Assembly (NCBI GenBank): GCA_002422545.1
Contig: DIWF01000026.1
Coordinates: 1-51,081, forward strand
Origin: Firmicutes bacterium UBA6113
GTDB lineage: Bacteria; Bacillota; Clostridia; Tissierellales; Sedimentibacteraceae
DNA: 51,081 bases
Direction of reading: 5' to 3'
The position numbers were made by a program, and so were the translations under genes. Below are positions 1 to 8,070 of the stretch, piece after piece (within the stretch, counting starts at the first letter, position 1; each line of letters starts with the position of its first letter). The notes beneath the pieces are model-generated. The model saw only the letters and a program-made list of their open reading frames with translations. It was not told the DNA's origin and searched no databases.

Positions 1-178
1 TAGGTTAGGCGTATTTGACGCTTACTAATAAATGAATAAACTATCAATTCCTATCATTTATTGTTATATTTAATAATTTATTTTTTTCTTGTATGTAAAA
101 ATTGTTAACGCATAAACATAGCAGTATTTTAGATTTTACACAACTTAATCAGCACTTGAGAATATATGCTAATATAAA

Positions 179-213
179 AGCCCTTGAGTGTTCATTTTTA
201 ACACTCAAGGGCT
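179..213 (-). terminator. Intrinsic terminator downstream of the retron RT
   Basis: A perfect 14-bp stem with a 7-nt loop. Read on the minus strand it is followed by TTTTATATT, so it ends transcription of the reverse transcriptase that stops at 364. On the plus strand no U-tract follows. Confidence 0.85.
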
Positions 214-363
214 CAACTTGCTGATTTAACTATTTTCTACCGTCCTTTAATACCTTATTATCTAATATAAGATTTTGAAGGAATTATGTAAAATATCATT
301 TACTCGATTTAAATAATACTATTTTAGATTTTGATGATGCTGAAAAAAGATACCTTTGAACTA

Positions 364-1356
364 TTACCATTTAATTGAATCTAATTCTTTTAAAAAATTA
401 TTACCAGTTTCTTTTTCTATCATTTTAATAAAATAAGCTTTTCCATATAAATGTTCCTGATAATTAACAGACTTAATAGCATTAATATTACTTAAATGAA
501 CAGATACACCAAACTTTTTACAATAGTATATTTCCTGTCGTAATTTATTCTTAAATCTTTTTGGTACCTTTATCTTATCATTTACAATTATTCCAGTTAC
601 CATTTTTCTCTTATTACCACTTACAATGTTAGTTTTATTTTTATTAGGTTTATAATCATACCTTTCTAATATTCCGTAAATTACCTCTACTAAATAAAAT
701 AAATCTTCATTTGATGAAAATGTTAAATCATCAGCGTATCTTGTATAATTAATACCTTTATTTTTAATAAACTTTAGAATTTCATCATCTACTTCACTAA
801 ATACAATATTAGCTAAACTAGGGCTAGTAGGTGCACCTTGGGGTAAACTTTCTTTAAAACAACATATGTCCGCTAGAAGCGTTGCAACCTTTTTACAATA
901 TCCTATATTTTCAAAAGTTCTAATAACTTTATTTTTACTAATAGACGGAAAAAAGTCTGCAATATCTATATTTAAAATACATTCTTTCCCAACATGTTCT
1001 AAAGCATTAGTTACAATGGATCTACCTTTTACAAAGCCATGTACTGAATCTAACATATCAATCTTATCCAAGATATTACGTAAAATCCATTGCTGTCTAT
1101 ATTTAATATTCATACTAGGTGATGCAATATTTCTTTTTTCGCCATTCTTTTTATCTATACAAAAAATATGGTATGCATTCTTATCTATTCCGTCAAGTTG
1201 TAAAATATCTACTAAATGCTTTTCATCAAAGATTACTGGCAGATTTTTATCTATTAATTTGTCAGCATAGTTACAACATTTTTCAATATAATCAAACTCA
1301 CATAATTTAGTTATTAGCGTAAATTCTAATCTTTTTGTATACTCATGCTTATACAT
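364..1356 (-). CDS. Retron-type reverse transcriptase
   Basis: A 330-residue group II-like reverse transcriptase of the retron class. It would copy the adjacent msd RNA into multicopy single-stranded DNA. Visible motifs are NAxxH (NALEH, about 117-121), which marks retron RTs, motif A NIDIADFFPSI (about 129-139), motif B LPQGAPTSP (about 171-179), the catalytic YADD (about 207-210) and VTGIIVN (about 253-259). The length is typical of retron RTs, with no fused extra domain. I chose ATG at 1356 because AGGTGG lies just upstream; an in-frame GTG at 1365 is possible but overlaps that site. The ncRNA ends about 14 nt before the start, and the winged-helix and PRTase genes lie upstream on the same strand, so all are probably one transcript. 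Confidence 0.96.
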   Translation of the reverse strand: MYKHEYTKRLEFTLITKLCEFDYIEKCCNYADKLIDKNLPVIFDEKHLVDILQLDGIDKNAYHIFCIDKKNGEKRNIASPSMNIKYRQQWILRNILDKIDMLDSVHGFVKGRSIVTNALEHVGKECILNIDIADFFPSISKNKVIRTFENIGYCKKVATLLADICCFKESLPQGAPTSPSLANIVFSEVDDEILKFIKNKGINYTRYADDLTFSSNEDLFYLVEVIYGILERYDYKPNKNKTNIVSGNKRKMVTGIIVNDKIKVPKRFKNKLRQEIYYCKKFGVSVHLSNINAIKSVNYQEHLYGKAYFIKMIEKETGNNFLKELDSIKW

Positions 1357-1369
1357 ATACTCCACCTAA

Positions 1370-1482
1370 AAGAGAACAACTACTTATGATCTTTTACACT
1401 GTAATTTACGTTAGTAAATTACAGTGTAAAAATTAGTGCCGTTAAACAAGGAGGTGAATCACCTCATTCTAGTTGTTCTCTT
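1370..1482 (-). ncRNA. Retron msr-msd RNA
   Basis: Read on the minus strand, this 113-nt segment begins with AAGAGAACAACT (a1, 1471-1482) and ends with its perfect complement AGTTGTTCTCTT (a2, 1370-1381). Inside are a short msr hairpin (GAGGTG/CACCTC, 1451-1465) and a long hairpin at 1392-1431 with 18 perfect base pairs and the loop TAAC, taken as the msd. A candidate branching G lies in the AG directly after a1. The order a1-msr-msd-a2-RT is the canonical retron order. The RNA starts one base after the stop codon of the winged-helix gene. The long hairpin has no U-tract on either strand, so it is not a terminator. The exact branch point and the 3' end of the msDNA cannot be fixed by reading. 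Confidence 0.9.
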
Positions 1483-1483
1483 A

Positions 1484-1780
1484 TTATATTATATCAAAAT
1501 TTTCAGGTACATACAAGTAATTCCATTCAAATTCTGGTTTATCAATAACCAATTTCTCTTCTGTTGTATACCACTCATTATTTTTTAAAAGTGGAGATTC
1601 TAAATTTTCAGAAATTATAAATTGATTATTTTCATATTTAATTAGCTGTGTTAAATATAACCTATTAATAATTTGAGCTACCATGGTCGGTGGCATATTT
1701 AATTCAGCACTTAATACTTCAAAGTTTATTCTTCGAAAATTTTTAATATAATTTAAAACAATAATCTCAGGCATTTTCAT
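1484..1780 (-). CDS. Small winged-helix protein of the retron cassette
   Basis: A 98-residue protein. Residues 1-60 look like a winged helix-turn-helix: a helix around EVLSAELNMPPTMVAQIINRL followed by a short wing (LIKYENNQFIIS). The C-terminal third is acidic and aromatic with no recognised motif. It overlaps the end of the PRTase gene by 14 nt, so translation is probably coupled; GAAAGG precedes the ATG. Its place between effector and msr-msd suggests a retron accessory protein, perhaps binding the msDNA or joining the RT to the effector. I infer this from position. A simple transcription regulator is the alternative. Confidence 0.85.
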   Translation of the reverse strand: MKMPEIIVLNYIKNFRRINFEVLSAELNMPPTMVAQIINRLYLTQLIKYENNQFIISENLESPLLKNNEWYTTEEKLVIDKPEFEWNYLYVPENFDII

Positions 1781-2777
1781 TTTTTATAACCTTTCCCGCT
1801 TCATATGCATTGTTAAAACTAATTGCTTTTTTCTTCTTTAGTTGATCAATACTTGGACGCTCTTGTGATTGTCTAGGAAACAATGGGGCACTTTGGTTTG
1901 AATACTTCCAGAAACTACATAATGTATTATTTGGTGTTTCATAAGTAAAAGTAATTAGCAATTTACTTTTACTAAAACCCAAATAATAATCTTTATCTTT
2001 GACCTTAGGATCCTCATTTATTCGTTTTTCATATTTGCAAATTACATTTTTAGCATATTCCATTTCTTTACTCGAAAATATATAGTCGTTTTCAAAACAC
2101 TGATTCAACTTATTATAGTAAATAACAGATACATTAATACCAATTTTTTTACATGATTTTTCAACATGTTTAATAGCCTTTTTTCTTGCATATAGACAAG
2201 CAACCAATAACTCTTTGTCTTTAATATTAACACATTCAAATCTTTCACATACTTTTTTTATATTCGTATAAGTAGTAATACCTGTCCCGATTATATCATC
2301 AATGAAAACAATTACTTTTGCATTGTCTATTTCTTCATTCTCAATTTTAGATATAGCTGCAATAATTTGATTCTTATTAATTTTGTTCATATTGCTTACT
2401 TGCAAAACTGCTCTTATGTTATCACCACCTGATTTAACATTGGATTCAACAGTAACAAAAACCACCTGCGATAAATTATAACCTTTTATTTTTAAATATT
2501 CATCAAGAGTGTCTACTAAATCGCATAAGATATATTGGTATTCACGACAATCAACATACTTATATTTACTCAATAACTTTAAAAAATAAATTTTTTCTTT
2601 TTCTTCAAATGAATTAATCCAGTTTTTTATATTTAACTTAAATACATCTTTTCCTATAAATTTATCTATATCTTTTCTATTTATTTTAGCTAATTTACTA
2701 TCACTTATATAGTCATCTGGTTTAATACTGTTATAAGTATAAAACTCATTTATAACATCATCTATATCTAAATCCAT
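1767..2777 (-). CDS. PRTase-like retron effector
   Basis: A 336-residue protein with a phosphoribosyltransferase-type fold. The PRPP loop is clear: VIVFIDDIIGTGIT at about 155-168, two acidic residues followed by a GTG turn. Around 105-130 a strand and glycine-rich turn (VTVESNVKSGGDN) fit the first half of the fold. The N-terminal 90 residues and the basic C-terminal 100 have no motif I recognise. No signal peptide or membrane segment is seen. It is first in the retron operon, with a GGGGGAT ribosome site. As I recall, retrons with a PRTase-like protein and a small winged-helix protein were grouped as type III in the published retron classification. The substrate and toxic activity are not readable from sequence. 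Confidence 0.85.
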   Translation of the reverse strand: MDLDIDDVINEFYTYNSIKPDDYISDSKLAKINRKDIDKFIGKDVFKLNIKNWINSFEEKEKIYFLKLLSKYKYVDCREYQYILCDLVDTLDEYLKIKGYNLSQVVFVTVESNVKSGGDNIRAVLQVSNMNKINKNQIIAAISKIENEEIDNAKVIVFIDDIIGTGITTYTNIKKVCERFECVNIKDKELLVACLYARKKAIKHVEKSCKKIGINVSVIYYNKLNQCFENDYIFSSKEMEYAKNVICKYEKRINEDPKVKDKDYYLGFSKSKLLITFTYETPNNTLCSFWKYSNQSAPLFPRQSQERPSIDQLKKKKAISFNNAYEAGKVIKNENA

Positions 2778-2810
2778 ATTATCCCCCTAGTTTTTATTAT
2801 TTTACATATA

Positions 2811-2839
2811 ATTATTAAATAAAGGTTAATCTTATACAA
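2811..2839 (-). promoter_or_regulatory. Candidate retron promoter
   Basis: On the minus strand TTGTAT (2834-2839) and AATAAT (2811-2816) are separated by 17 nt, placing a start about 25-30 nt ahead of the PRTase gene. The hexamers are only fair matches, in very AT-rich DNA. The rest of 2778-3233 shows nothing beyond the hairpin at 3054-3091. Confidence 0.4.
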
Positions 2840-3053
2840 ATTATTTTGTACAAATGGAATGATAAAAATCATCATCAATAAAGCATATAACTTATATTTC
2901 CTTGACCCTCATACTATTGCAGCCAGACTAAGATAATACATTGAAATTTTCATAGGTACATTATAATTTCAGAGTTAAAGATAGACTACTTCACATATGA
3001 TTTTCTCATATTATACTATTTATTACATTATTCTACAATATACATAATAAAAA

Positions 3054-3091
3054 GATAGAAAAATACTTAATTTATTAAGCATTTTTCTATC
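3054..3091. terminator. Bidirectional intrinsic terminator after rlmD
   Basis: A long AT-rich hairpin (11 bp, one A-C mismatch, then 5 bp) flanked by T-runs on both strands: TTTTTTT on plus, CTTTTTATTA on minus. It lies downstream of rlmD on minus and separates it from the retron promoter. Confidence 0.75.
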
Positions 3092-3233
3092 CATTTTTTT
3101 ACTTATTTCAATTTAATAAATACAATAAAGTTGCATTTTCCTTAAATACATTATATCATCTTTTATCTTCAAAAATTATGTTAAAGGTGTTTTATGTTCT
3201 GATCATCTATAATATACTATATTCAAGATTCAC

Positions 3234-4595
3234 TTATTTCCCACAATACGTCATCAGAATTATCGTTTCCACATGTGGTGTCTGGGGGAATAAGTCTACG
3301 CACTGCACCTTTACTACTTTGTAGCCGTTGTCTATGAAGACTGGAAGGTCGTTTACCAGTGACGTGGGCTTGCATGAAATGTAGATGAAAGTTTCAGGTT
3401 TGTAGTCTATTATTTTTTGAATTGCTTTTGGATGAATTCCTTCTCTTGGAGGGTCAAGGACTATTATGTCCGGTTTATCCTTGAGCTCATCGATTTTTTT
3501 CAGCACGTCTCCTGCAATGAATGTGCAGTTGTCCAGTCCGTTTAATTTTGCATTTTCATTTGCCTTTTCTACAGCTTCTTCTACAATTTCTATTCCTATT
3601 ACCTTCTTGGCTGTTGGTGCTAAGATTTGACCTATTGTTCCTGTCCCTGAATAAAGGTCGAAAATTGTTTTGTCCTTTGTGGTGCCAATCAAATCTCTTG
3701 CAATGGAATATAATTTTTCTGCACCCAGTGAGTTTGTCTGGAAAAATGAAAATGATGAAATGTTGAAATGAAGACCCAGAAGCTCTTCAGTTATTTTGTC
3801 TTCACCGTAAAGAATTTTCATTTCTTCAGCTCTTGCCACATCTGCCACACCGTCAAATATGGAATGTGCAATGCATTTTACCTTGCTCTTCAGGTTCATG
3901 CCAAGAATCAAATACACAAATTCCTGTTCGTTTAATGTTCCCTGGCTGGTGGTGATTAGATTTATTAAAATTTCTCCTGTTTTTTCTGTCTTTCTCACCA
4001 ACAAGTACCTTAAAAAGCCTATTTTTGATGTTTTGTGGTAGTATGTTTGACTATTTCCTTGGAAATAATCCAGTATTTGACATAAAATCTGTCGATAATC
4101 TTCATCGACAATTTGGCACCCTCTAGTGCTTATTATACTGTGGAAACTATTTTTCTTATGCATCCCCAATGATAAAGGACCATCCTTTACTTCATCCCCA
4201 AAAGAAAATTCCATTTTGTTTCTGTATTCCGTTTGTTTGGGGCTTGAGACAATTGGAAGGAATTCGTATGGTTCTTCAATAACGTTGTCTATTATTGACT
4301 TAACCTGTTCCTTTTTAAATTCAAGTTGTTTTTCATAAGGGATGTTCTGGTACGCACATCCGCCGCAAACATTGAAATGTGAACAGATGGGTTCTTGTTC
4401 ATAATCAGCGGGCTCTACAACTTCAATTACTTTTGCTTCAGCGCTGTCTTTTCTTGTTCGGCTTATTTTAGCCAAGACCTTTTGCCCAGGAAAAGCATTT
4501 TTAATCTTTATTGTTTTCCCTTGGAATGTTACTTTTCCGGTATTGGGAAAATTCATTGCTTCTATTGTTAATTCGATTATATCGTTCTTTTTCAT
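3234..4595 (-). CDS. rlmD: 23S rRNA (uracil-C5)-methyltransferase, RlmD/RlmCD type
   Basis: A 453-residue TrmA/RumA-family enzyme that methylates C5 of a uridine in 23S rRNA using S-adenosylmethionine. The N-terminal 60 residues form a TRAM RNA-binding domain. The cysteine motif CSHFNVCGGCAYQ (about 72-84), plus a later Cys in STRGCQI, fits the [4Fe-4S] site. The SAM-binding loop is FDLYSGTGTIGQ, the substrate Asp sits in VLDPPREGIHPKAI, and the catalytic Cys in YISCKPTSL. AGGAG lies five bases before the ATG. In Firmicutes one enzyme may modify both U747 and U1939 (RlmCD), so the exact target is uncertain. It lies 29 nt after the hotdog gene and shares its promoter. Confidence 0.92.
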   Translation of the reverse strand: MKKNDIIELTIEAMNFPNTGKVTFQGKTIKIKNAFPGQKVLAKISRTRKDSAEAKVIEVVEPADYEQEPICSHFNVCGGCAYQNIPYEKQLEFKKEQVKSIIDNVIEEPYEFLPIVSSPKQTEYRNKMEFSFGDEVKDGPLSLGMHKKNSFHSIISTRGCQIVDEDYRQILCQILDYFQGNSQTYYHKTSKIGFLRYLLVRKTEKTGEILINLITTSQGTLNEQEFVYLILGMNLKSKVKCIAHSIFDGVADVARAEEMKILYGEDKITEELLGLHFNISSFSFFQTNSLGAEKLYSIARDLIGTTKDKTIFDLYSGTGTIGQILAPTAKKVIGIEIVEEAVEKANENAKLNGLDNCTFIAGDVLKKIDELKDKPDIIVLDPPREGIHPKAIQKIIDYKPETFIYISCKPTSLVNDLPVFIDNGYKVVKVQCVDLFPQTPHVETIILMTYCGK

Positions 4596-4624
4596 TTATG
4601 CTCCTGTAAATATATTCATTTGTT

Positions 4625-5128
4625 TTAATATTCCACTTCATCCGGAGACGGTGTTTCATCTTCTATCATAAGAGACATGTCTCCTCCTGTATCTTTTATT
4701 AGTTTTTCAATTGGCATTTTTACATATTTTCCATATGCTGTTGCTGCAACAGTTCCGTCTTCTAAAAGAATTTCTCCTGTTCCTTCAAATATAAGCCTTG
4801 TGTTCCTTGTTATTCTTGCTGTTGCTTTCACCTGACTGCTTAATGGAACGGGTTTTTTATATTTGATGTTAAGTTCAACTGTAACCCCCCATGCTTCAGG
4901 CTCAAGTATCATAATTGATCTTCCTATTACCTCATCCAGAATTGCTGAAATTATTCCTCCGTGCATTCTGTCCGGATAGCTTTGATGTGTTGGAGTAGGA
5001 GTTGATATGGACATAAGTTCATTATTTTCAAGTTCATAAAATTTTGTTTTCAAAGATTCATGGTTTTCTGTTCCGCATATGAAGCATCCCTTGCTGACCT
5101 GCTGTTTTCTTTTCACTTTATATTTCAT
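4625..5128 (-). CDS. PaaI-family hotdog thioesterase
   Basis: A 167-residue hotdog-fold protein, probably an acyl-CoA thioesterase. The PaaI-type helix motif MHGGIISAILDEVIG is clear in the middle, followed by the core strands VTVELNIKYKKPVPL and VKATARITRN. The N-terminus has a CFICG pair of cysteines, common in this subgroup and possibly structural. Nothing points to export. The acyl substrate cannot be read from sequence. It is first in a two-gene operon with rlmD, behind a well-formed promoter, with GAGGG before the ATG. Confidence 0.85.
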   Translation of the reverse strand: MKYKVKRKQQVSKGCFICGTENHESLKTKFYELENNELMSISTPTPTHQSYPDRMHGGIISAILDEVIGRSIMILEPEAWGVTVELNIKYKKPVPLSSQVKATARITRNTRLIFEGTGEILLEDGTVAATAYGKYVKMPIEKLIKDTGGDMSLMIEDETPSPDEVEY

Positions 5129-5158
5129 TTCATTCCCTCTATTCTTTTAGCTGTAACT

Positions 5159-5187
5159 ATATTAGCACAGCAGGATAAATCAGTCAA
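5159..5187 (-). promoter_or_regulatory. Promoter for thioesterase-rlmD
   Basis: Minus strand TTGACT (5182-5187), 17-nt spacer, TAATAT (5159-5164). It sits just past the flavoprotein terminator and about 30 nt ahead of the thioesterase start. Confidence 0.7.
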
Positions 5188-5197
5188 ATCTATAAAA

Positions 5198-5225
5198 AAC
5201 GACTTAACCTTGCGGCTAAGTCGTT
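5198..5225 (-). terminator. Terminator of the ptsI-flavoprotein operon
   Basis: A 12-bp stem (one G-U pair) closed by a GCAA tetraloop, followed on the minus strand by TTTTTTATAG. It lies 6 nt after the flavoprotein stop codon. Confidence 0.92.
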
Positions 5226-5230
5226 TATAA

Positions 5231-5812
5231 TCACAGTTCTAACAATCTTTCCGTCATGGCCTTTACAGCCATCAATGTAAATCCGCTGGGTCTCATGTTT
5301 GAATAATCTCCAACATAGTGCAAAAGTCCGTATGCTGGAAAACTTTGACCTGACACCAGATTTGAAGGCACAGGAACATTTGTCATTCCCATGTGCTGCC
5401 CGAAAATGTTGATTGCATTAAGGCACATGTCTCCTCCACCTTGTCCGTTTGCACATGTAGAAAACGCAAACAGTTTTTTGCCCCAGAAGGCTGCTCCCGT
5501 CCAATAAGGAGAAAATGCATCCATGAACGCTTTCATTGCTCCTGATACATTTCCATAATATGTTGGTGAACCCATCACTATTATGTCTGAGCCGAGAAGT
5601 TTTTCAGGACTTGCTTCATCAATACTGAGCATTTCGTTTTTGTACTGTCCTGCAATAGTAAATTGTTTTGCAAGTTCTTCAAGATTCGGGTCATTAACCC
5701 TAAACATCTTAACTTCTGCTCCTTGGCTTTCAAATTCTTTATAAAATTCTTTTGCTATCAGATAATTGTTGCCGCATACACTGTGAAACACTATGGATAC
5801 TTTTTTAGTCAT
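5231..5812 (-). CDS. Flavodoxin-fold NAD(P)H:quinone oxidoreductase, WrbA-like
   Basis: A 193-residue flavodoxin-like protein expected to bind FMN and reduce quinones or similar acceptors. The phosphate-binding start is VFHSVCGNNYLIAKEF (about 8-23). The next loop, GSPTYYGNVSGAMKAFMD (about 80-97), is the WrbA/NQO signature, and a third loop is FSTCANGQGGGD (about 118-129). Length and motif order match WrbA relatives. It overlaps the 3' end of ptsI by 8 nt, so the two are translationally coupled although no functional link is known. A general redox or electrophile-defence role is likely; the electron donor is not readable. Confidence 0.85.
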   Translation of the reverse strand: MTKKVSIVFHSVCGNNYLIAKEFYKEFESQGAEVKMFRVNDPNLEELAKQFTIAGQYKNEMLSIDEASPEKLLGSDIIVMGSPTYYGNVSGAMKAFMDAFSPYWTGAAFWGKKLFAFSTCANGQGGGDMCLNAINIFGQHMGMTNVPVPSNLVSGQSFPAYGLLHYVGDYSNMRPSGFTLMAVKAMTERLLEL

Positions 5813-7562
5813 TTGTTCTGCTCCTGATTTTACATCTTTTTAAATAGCTGTCATTTTCATCTGCAAACAAACAGCTTAAATAATCTTCAACTTCAACTGC
5901 ATTTTCCAGATTCAGCGTGTTGTTTGCCACTTGTTCCATTTCCTTCTTTTTGAGTCCTCTTATAATATATCTGGACTTCAGTACTGAAGGAGCATTCATG
6001 CTGAATTCATCAAGACCCATTCCCAGAAATACAGGAATCAGTTTTGGATCTCCTGCAGCTTCACCGCACATTCCAACCCATATTCCTGCCTTGTGTGCAT
6101 TTTCTATAATGCTTTTTATAAGCCTCAAAAGAGCAGGATGGTACTGGCTGTAAAGGTGCGACAATTTTGAATTCATTCTGTCAACTGCCAATGTATACTG
6201 AATAAGGTCATTGGTTCCGATGCTGAAAAAGTCAACTTCTCTCGCTAGCATGTCGGATATGATGGCAGCCGATGGAATTTCAATCATTATTCCTATTTCT
6301 ATGTTATTGCTGAACGGTATTCCTTCCTTCTTAAGTTCCGCCTTGGCTTCTTCGAGGATTTTCTTTGCATCCTTCAGCTCCTTCATGGTAGAAATCATAG
6401 GAAACATGATTTTCACGTTGCCATAAATGCTTGATCTTAAAATTGCCCTGAGCTGTGTCCTGAAAACATCTATGTTTCCCAGACAAAGCCTGATTGCTCT
6501 ATAACCCAGGAAAGGATTCATTTCCTTTGGAATGTCTATATACGGAACATTCTTGTCTCCGCCTATGTCAAGAGTCCTGATGATTACAGGCTTATTGTTC
6601 ATTCTTGAAAGAACTTCCTTGTATTCTTCGAACTGTTCATCCTCAGTAGGAGACAGCTCTCTGTTCATGAAAATGAATTCGCTTCTGAAAAGACCTATTC
6701 CTTCAGCGTCATTTTCCAGGACCATGTCCACATCCCTTGGAGTTCCTATATTAGCAGATAATGAAACTTCGAATCCATCCTTGGTCACTGTTGAAAGGCC
6801 TATTTGTTTTTTAAGTTCATTGCCTACTTCTTCTTCTTTTTCTTTTTTCTGCGTGTAGTATTTTAATTGTTTCTGATTTGGATTTATCAGAACTTTTCCT
6901 GATTTTCCGTCACAGATAACAAAATCATTTGGTTTTATTTTGCTTGTAATGTTGTCAAGACCTACAACTGTTGGAATTCCCATTATCCTTGCAATTATTG
7001 CTGCATGGGATGTCTTTCCTCCCATTTCGGTTATCATGGCAGCCACTTTGCTTTTATCTATCTGGGCTGTATCTGAGGGAGTCAGATCCTTAGCTATAAT
7101 TATTGAGTTTTCCTCTAATTTTGAATAATCCGTGTTATTTATGCCAAGCAGAATTTTAATGACTCTTGTCATTACATCTCTGATGTCGTCTGCTCTTTCT
7201 CTTAAATATTCATCTTCTATATTTTCAAACAGCTTAATGTAAGTGTCTGATGTTTCATTGATTGCAAATTCGGCATTTATGTTTTCATTTTTAATTCTTA
7301 CTTCAACATCTGATGAAAAAGTGTCATCTTCAAGCATCATTTCGTGAGACTTGAATATTTGTGCTTCTTTTTCACCGACTTCTTCCAAGGTTTTTAAATA
7401 TAGTTCATTTAATTGGTTCTTCCCAATTTCCAAGGCATTTCTAAGTCTTTTTATTTCTGAATCTGTATCAATGACATGTTTTTTTTCGATGTTCATTGTT
7501 TTTTTATCAATAATAAAAGCATTTCCAATACCAATGCCTGGTGAGACACCTAAACCTTTCAT
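5805..7562 (-). CDS. ptsI: PTS Enzyme I (PEP-protein phosphotransferase)
   Basis: A 585-residue cytoplasmic protein that takes phosphate from phosphoenolpyruvate and passes it to HPr, starting PTS sugar uptake. The phosphorylated His is H186 in GGKTSHAAIIAR. The C-terminal PEP domain shows RSEFIFMNRE, IRTLDIGGDKNVPY, FFSIGTNDLIQYTLAVDR and the active-site Cys in GMCGEAAGDP. Full length for the family. No ptsH (HPr) or sugar-specific subunit lies in the window; the gene is instead coupled to a flavoprotein. A strong promoter with a leader of about 85 nt precedes it. Confidence 0.96.
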   Translation of the reverse strand: MKGLGVSPGIGIGNAFIIDKKTMNIEKKHVIDTDSEIKRLRNALEIGKNQLNELYLKTLEEVGEKEAQIFKSHEMMLEDDTFSSDVEVRIKNENINAEFAINETSDTYIKLFENIEDEYLRERADDIRDVMTRVIKILLGINNTDYSKLEENSIIIAKDLTPSDTAQIDKSKVAAMITEMGGKTSHAAIIARIMGIPTVVGLDNITSKIKPNDFVICDGKSGKVLINPNQKQLKYYTQKKEKEEEVGNELKKQIGLSTVTKDGFEVSLSANIGTPRDVDMVLENDAEGIGLFRSEFIFMNRELSPTEDEQFEEYKEVLSRMNNKPVIIRTLDIGGDKNVPYIDIPKEMNPFLGYRAIRLCLGNIDVFRTQLRAILRSSIYGNVKIMFPMISTMKELKDAKKILEEAKAELKKEGIPFSNNIEIGIMIEIPSAAIISDMLAREVDFFSIGTNDLIQYTLAVDRMNSKLSHLYSQYHPALLRLIKSIIENAHKAGIWVGMCGEAAGDPKLIPVFLGMGLDEFSMNAPSVLKSRYIIRGLKKKEMEQVANNTLNLENAVEVEDYLSCLFADENDSYLKRCKIRSRTND

Positions 7563-7656
7563 CTACTCACTACCTTTCAGCTTAGTAATAACCAATATTC
7601 ACGCAATGTAAACATAAATCTAGGTACAAAAACAAACTCTTCACCCAATTTATATA

Positions 7657-7686
7657 ATTATATTACTAAAAACAATTCATTGTCAA
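7657..7686 (-). promoter_or_regulatory. ptsI promoter
   Basis: Minus strand consensus TTGACA (7681-7686), 18-nt spacer, TATAAT (7657-7662). Confidence 0.8.
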
Positions 7687-7791
7687 TCAAAATACTGCAA
7701 TTTCAACATATTTTTGTGGTAAGGTTTTCACCGTTGAAACCATGGATTTTCTTGTTTAGGGATAGTTGTATTAAATTTAAAAACAAAAACA

Positions 7792-7820
7792 TTTCTTTTA
7801 AATTACATTTATACTATAAT
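7792..7820 (+). promoter_or_regulatory. Candidate aroD promoter
   Basis: A consensus TATAAT (7815-7820) with a weak TTTCTT 17 nt upstream. If used, the aroD leader is about 240 nt long and contains the whole repeat element at 7847-7981. Confidence 0.35.
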
Positions 7821-7826
7821 TAGAAA

Positions 7827-8001
7827 GAGTTGCTACACAATTCCCAGGCTGATGACAAAGTTGTTTCAATAATGTAGGAGGGACTCTGTCCTCTGAAGAT
7901 AACAAAATTATTGAATTAATAACACGGGCGGATACAAGATCCGCCCCTACAATTTGAAGAATAGGGTTTATCAATAGCTGAGAGTTACTACGCAATTCGC
8001 A
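7827..8001. repeat. MITE-like repeat element, copy 1, with flanking direct repeats
   Basis: The core (7847-7981) holds two GC-rich hairpins: an imperfect one near GGAGGGACTCTGTCCTC and a strong one, GGGCGGAT/ATCCGCCC. Its ends are roughly inverted (TGATGACAAAG and TTTATCAAT). Near-identical 20-nt direct repeats flank it: GAGTTGCTACACAATTCCCA (7827-7846) and GAGTTACTACGCAATTCGCA (7982-8001), 17 of 20 matching. The core closely resembles 30404-30585, including the shared stretch GAAGATAA-AAAATTATTG-ATTAATAAC. No coding gene lies in 7563-8070. Confidence 0.75.
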
Positions 8002-8070
8002 CTAAGGAGACCTTGTCCCAGACCGTCCACAAATGTTTTTGCAATTAAATTATTAATGAGGAGTATCATG

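Noticed and set aside
1392..1431. The 18-bp hairpin as a transcription terminator
   Set aside because: No U-tract follows on either strand, and it lies between perfect a1/a2 repeats directly before the RT, which identifies it as the retron msd.
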